A stretch of DNA of 9,433 bases from JBFFXF01 sp041569895 (GTDB taxonomy: Bacteria > Planctomycetota > UBA8108 > JACQVS01), in contig JBFFXF010000281.1 of the NCBI GenBank assembly GCA_041569895.1, forward strand, positions 1-9,433. Direction: 5' to 3'. The position numbers and the translations under genes are program-made. The notes under the pieces are model-generated. The model was not told the DNA's origin and did not search any database. It saw only the letters and a program-made list of their open reading frames with translations. How positions within the stretch are numbered: the stretch's first letter is position 1; each line of letters begins with the position of its first letter. This document shows, in pieces, positions 7,157 to 9,433 of this stretch.

Positions 7157-8557
7157 ATGCCGTCTCGTCTCGTGTCGGTCGCCCGGGGTCGGATGGAAAT
7201 GCTCTCCGGCAAACAGCAGCCAGGATTCTATCGAGTGGCTCTGCTCGCGGCCACCCTCGCCGCGGCGCTCACGGTCGCAGCGAGTTGCGGAGCGCGGGAC
7301 TCCGTCGAGGGTGGAGACCGGGCGAAAGCACCTGTCTTTCGCGCCGGCGCGGCGACCGTCGACATCACACCGCCGACCGGTCTGCCGATGTGGGGCTACG
7401 GCGCGCGCAAGGACCTGCCCGCCACCGGCGTTCACGACCCGCTCGAGGCCGGCGCCGTCGTCTTCGAGGCCGGCGAGCGGCGCCTCGCCCTCGTGGGGCT
7501 CGATCTCGGCCGCGCCCCGGCGCGTCGCTCGATGGAGCGGATCCGCGAGGGACTGCGAGACCGGGCGAGCGTCGACACCGTCTTCGTGATCGGCTCGCAC
7601 ACGCATCACGGCCCCTGTCTCGAGCTCGAGACGGTGGAGCCGACGTCGAAGTACATCGACGCGCTCGTCGAGAAGATCATCGGCGTCGTGGAGAAGGCGG
7701 CCGGCCGTCTCGCGCCGGCGCGCATCGGAGTCGCCACCGCGGAGGTCGACCGCAACCGGAATCGCCACACAAAGCGCGAGCCGAAGCCGGTCGACCGGGA
7801 GCTCGCCGTGCTGCGGATCGATGCGGTGGAGGGCGGCGCGCCGATCGCGACCATCGTCAACTTCGCGGCGCACCCGACGACGCGGCGCGCCCAGCTCCTC
7901 GAGTACTCCGCGGACTTCCCGGGCCCGCTGCGGGAGCACGTCGAGAAGCAGCTCGGCGGCGTCTGCGTGTTTCTTCAGGGCGCGTGCGGTGACCTCTCGA
8001 CCGACCGTCGCGGCCTCGACACCGACGCGTACGGCGCGGCGCTCGGCGAGGAGGTCGTGCGGCTCGCTCGCGTCGCGGAATCCGCCGTGCCGGCTCGCCC
8101 GTCGATCCGATCGGACTCGGAGGAGTTCCGGTTCTCCAGCCGGGTCGACCTCTCCGACCCCGTGACCTATCTCAAGTACTGCGTCGCGTTCTTCAAGGAC
8201 CTCGTCGACGCGTACGTCGAGGAGTATCGCGAGGGCGTGCGCCCGCGCCTCGAGGTGGCGGTGCTCAACGGCGAGATCGCGCTCGTCGGCGCCTCGGGCG
8301 AGTTCTTCTGCACGCACGCGCTGCGGTTGAAGTCGCGCTCGCCGCTCGAGCACACGTTCTTCCTGGGGTACGCGAACGGGTACCACCAGTACTTCCCCAC
8401 GCGAGAGGCGGTCGAGGAGGGCGGCTACGGCGCCGATCCGCCCGTCGCGCCCGCGGAGGTCGGCGCCGGCGAGCGCATCACCGACCGCGCCCTCGAGCTG
8501 ATCCGCACGCTCTCGAGCGCGACGCCGGAGCCGGCGAACGGGCGCCCGGGCCGCTGA
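7157..8557 (+). CDS. Neutral/alkaline ceramidase-like hydrolase, probable lipoprotein
   Basis: The product has 466 residues from ATG 7157 (or 454 and 452 from ATG 7193 and 7199). A hydrophobic signal ending in LTVAASCG carries a near-lipobox Cys44, suggesting export and lipid anchoring. The mature part matches the N-terminal catalytic domain of neutral/alkaline non-lysosomal ceramidases (PF04734). It opens with RAGAATVDITPPTGLPMWGY, then ATGVHDPLEAGAVV, SHTHHGP (147-153), NFAAHP (235-240), SADFPGPLRE and LQGACGDLS (near 275), then GEFFCTHALRL and YANGYHQYFPT followed by EEGGY. His, Glu and Tyr in these blocks fit the zinc site and Ser281 the position expected to act on the amide. Family enzymes cleave ceramide to sphingoid base and fatty acid. 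The C-terminal beta domain of the roughly 670-residue secreted ceramidases is absent, so the substrate could be another lipid amide. The start rests on GAGGT; signal-peptide length would favour 7193 or 7199. Confidence 0.87.
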   Translation: MPSRLVSVARGRMEMLSGKQQPGFYRVALLAATLAAALTVAASCGARDSVEGGDRAKAPVFRAGAATVDITPPTGLPMWGYGARKDLPATGVHDPLEAGAVVFEAGERRLALVGLDLGRAPARRSMERIREGLRDRASVDTVFVIGSHTHHGPCLELETVEPTSKYIDALVEKIIGVVEKAAGRLAPARIGVATAEVDRNRNRHTKREPKPVDRELAVLRIDAVEGGAPIATIVNFAAHPTTRRAQLLEYSADFPGPLREHVEKQLGGVCVFLQGACGDLSTDRRGLDTDAYGAALGEEVVRLARVAESAVPARPSIRSDSEEFRFSSRVDLSDPVTYLKYCVAFFKDLVDAYVEEYREGVRPRLEVAVLNGEIALVGASGEFFCTHALRLKSRSPLEHTFFLGYANGYHQYFPTREAVEEGGYGADPPVAPAEVGAGERITDRALELIRTLSSATPEPANGRPGR

Positions 8558-8606
8558 GCGGCGACGTTTCCGGCACTCAAGCTGCGATGCCCGCGCGTCC
8601 GAAACC

Positions 8607-8611
8607 AGGGA
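8607..8611 (+). promoter_or_regulatory. Shine-Dalgarno AGGGA that decides the last gene's start
   Basis: AGGGA lies 7 bases before ATG 8619-8621 but only 1 base before the in-frame ATG at 8613. The downstream start is therefore preferred; it drops two residues. Confidence 0.5.
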
Positions 8612-8618
8612 CATGGGC

Positions 8619-9365
8619 ATGCGGTACGCGCGCGCCGTGGGCGTTCTCATCCTGATCCTGCTGACGATCCCGATCTTCTGGGCGGGTGTGACGTACGCGC
8701 TTCGCCCGCGACTCTACGAGGGCGACGAGCTCGTCGAGCGCGCGTGCCGTCAGTGCGGCGGAACGGGCGTCGACGCCGAGCGGGTCCGGGATCCGGAGGT
8801 GACGGACGACCGGTGCGTGTTCTGCCGGGGCTCGGGGACCGTCGACGTCATCGTTCCCGGCCCGAATCGCCCGACGCGTCTGTGGGGCGTGGTCGTCGAC
8901 CGCGCCGCCGTGGAGCACCCCGCGCTCTTCCAGCCCCGCAACGTGCGCGGCTCCCTGGTGCCGTCCTCGCTGCTGCCGGAGCCGATCCGCGATCTCGTCG
9001 AGATCGAGGGCACCATCGCGGGCGCCGACGTGACATTCACGCGCGACGACGGCGAGATCTTCACCGTGCGGACCAACTCCACCGGGCGCTTCTCGATCCG
9101 GCTGGTCCCCGGAACTTACCGCGTCGAGGTGCGCGCTCCCGGTTTCCAGCCGTTGCGCCCGCCGCGGCCCCTGCGGATCCGACCGCTCACCGGCGAGGTC
9201 TGGCTCGAGCGCGCCACGCTGGTCCAGCCGGTCGACCCCACCGGCGGCGACGGCGTCACCCCGGCCGAGGCGCGCAGCACCTACGGGCTCGACTGCGCGC
9301 TCGGCGTCAGCGACCGCTCCACCCGCCGCGGATTTTTCCGCGTCTGGACCGCCAGCTACCGATGA
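8619..9365 (+). CDS. Membrane-anchored protein with DnaJ-type zinc motif and carboxypeptidase-regulatory-like domain
   Basis: The product has 248 residues. In residue numbers counted from the in-frame ATG at 8613, an uncleaved-looking hydrophobic helix spans about 8-29 (VGVLILILLTIPIFWAGV). Then come two CxxCxGxG modules, CRQCGGTG (45-52) and CVFCRGSG (68-75), 20 residues apart; Cys45, 48, 68 and 71 would make one zinc site as in the DnaJ cysteine-rich region. Residues of about 128-203 read as a carboxypeptidase-regulatory-like/Cna-B-type beta sandwich: IEGTIAGADVTFTRDDGE, NSTGRFSIRLVPGTYRVEVR and APGFQPL. The tail has one more Cys (228) and ends RVWTASYR. Lack of a J domain excludes a classical DnaJ. 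Topology suggests that the zinc and beta modules lie outside the cytoplasm, perhaps for protein binding at the envelope; this is inference. It follows the ceramidase gene by 61 bases in the same direction. No specific family is recognised. Confidence 0.8.
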   Translation: MRYARAVGVLILILLTIPIFWAGVTYALRPRLYEGDELVERACRQCGGTGVDAERVRDPEVTDDRCVFCRGSGTVDVIVPGPNRPTRLWGVVVDRAAVEHPALFQPRNVRGSLVPSSLLPEPIRDLVEIEGTIAGADVTFTRDDGEIFTVRTNSTGRFSIRLVPGTYRVEVRAPGFQPLRPPRPLRIRPLTGEVWLERATLVQPVDPTGGDGVTPAEARSTYGLDCALGVSDRSTRRGFFRVWTASYR

Positions 9366-9433
9366 CCCCCGGCTGACCCCCGTGACCCCCGTGACCCCCG
9401 ACCCAGGGTCACGTGACCCCCGACCCAGGGTCA
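9363..9433. repeat. TGACCCCCG repeat array with 22-bp palindromic tandem units
   Basis: TGACCCCCG starts at 9363, 9374, 9383, 9392 and 9414; three copies are exactly contiguous at 9374-9400. From 9391 a 22-bp unit (GTGACCC, CCGACCCA, GGGTCAC) is repeated in tandem, with the second copy at 9413-9433 cut one base short by the window end. Each unit can fold with a 7-bp stem. The junction of the two units makes a perfect 14-bp palindrome, GGGTCACGTGACCC (9406-9419). The first TGA is also the stop codon of the preceding gene. The array may be an intergenic repeat family or a terminator-like structure, and it continues beyond the window. Confidence 0.85.

Noticed and set aside
7016..8650. 544-codon minus-strand open frame opposite the ceramidase-like gene
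   Set aside because: It is a shadow of a gene with clear catalytic motifs and also overlaps the SDR start; no domain is visible.
9327..9342. Hairpin CGCGGA-TTTT-TCCGCG near the end of the last gene
   Set aside because: The Ts are in the loop and none follow the stem, and it lies inside the coding frame, so it is not an intrinsic terminator.

Overview
The window is high-GC bacterial chromosomal DNA. Hand counts give 43/60 G+C at 3361-3420 inside the longest gene. The count falls to 37/60 at 5941-6000 and 27/60 at 6061-6120, around the toxin-antitoxin pair. A probable lipoprotein signal on one gene product suggests a diderm. The gene mix (180-kDa-type NAD-glutamate dehydrogenase, ceramidase-like lipoprotein, VapBC, G/C-rich 'TGACCCCCG' repeats) resembles GC-rich environmental lineages such as Acidobacteriota, Planctomycetota or Gemmatimonadota. 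I cannot place it more finely from sequence alone.

Layout. 1-394 (+) is the 3' end of a CPBP/CAAX-type membrane metalloprotease gene. 395-543 is a leader with a plausible promoter and two small hairpins. 544-5385 (+) encodes a complete large NAD-specific glutamate dehydrogenase of about 1613 residues, which fills half of the window. It converges on a minus-strand block: vapC (5428-5829) preceded by vapB (5858-6085), with a well-formed Shine-Dalgarno and a perfect 20-bp inverted repeat lying over the probable promoter. Upstream on the same strand are an 81-residue two-helix membrane protein (6207-6452) and an SDR oxidoreductase (6457-7155), 4 nt apart and probably one transcript. The SDR gene is head-to-head with a plus-strand gene for a ceramidase-like secreted or lipid-anchored hydrolase (7157-8557). 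Next is a plus-strand gene (8619-9365) for an unusual membrane-anchored protein with one DnaJ-type four-cysteine zinc motif and a carboxypeptidase-regulatory-like beta domain. The last 71 bases are an array of TGACCCCCG repeats and 22-bp palindromic units. The stop codon of the last gene forms part of the first copy.

The genes do not form one recognisable pathway. The dehydrogenase serves glutamate catabolism. VapBC is a self-contained, autoregulated module that looks inserted. The SDR and the ceramidase-like hydrolase could both act on lipids, but only their adjacency suggests a link. I see no clearly new multi-gene system. The most unusual items are the last protein and the terminal repeat array. 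No tRNA, rRNA, CRISPR array or insertion sequence was found. The long open frames antisense to the dehydrogenase and the ceramidase are judged to be high-GC shadows.
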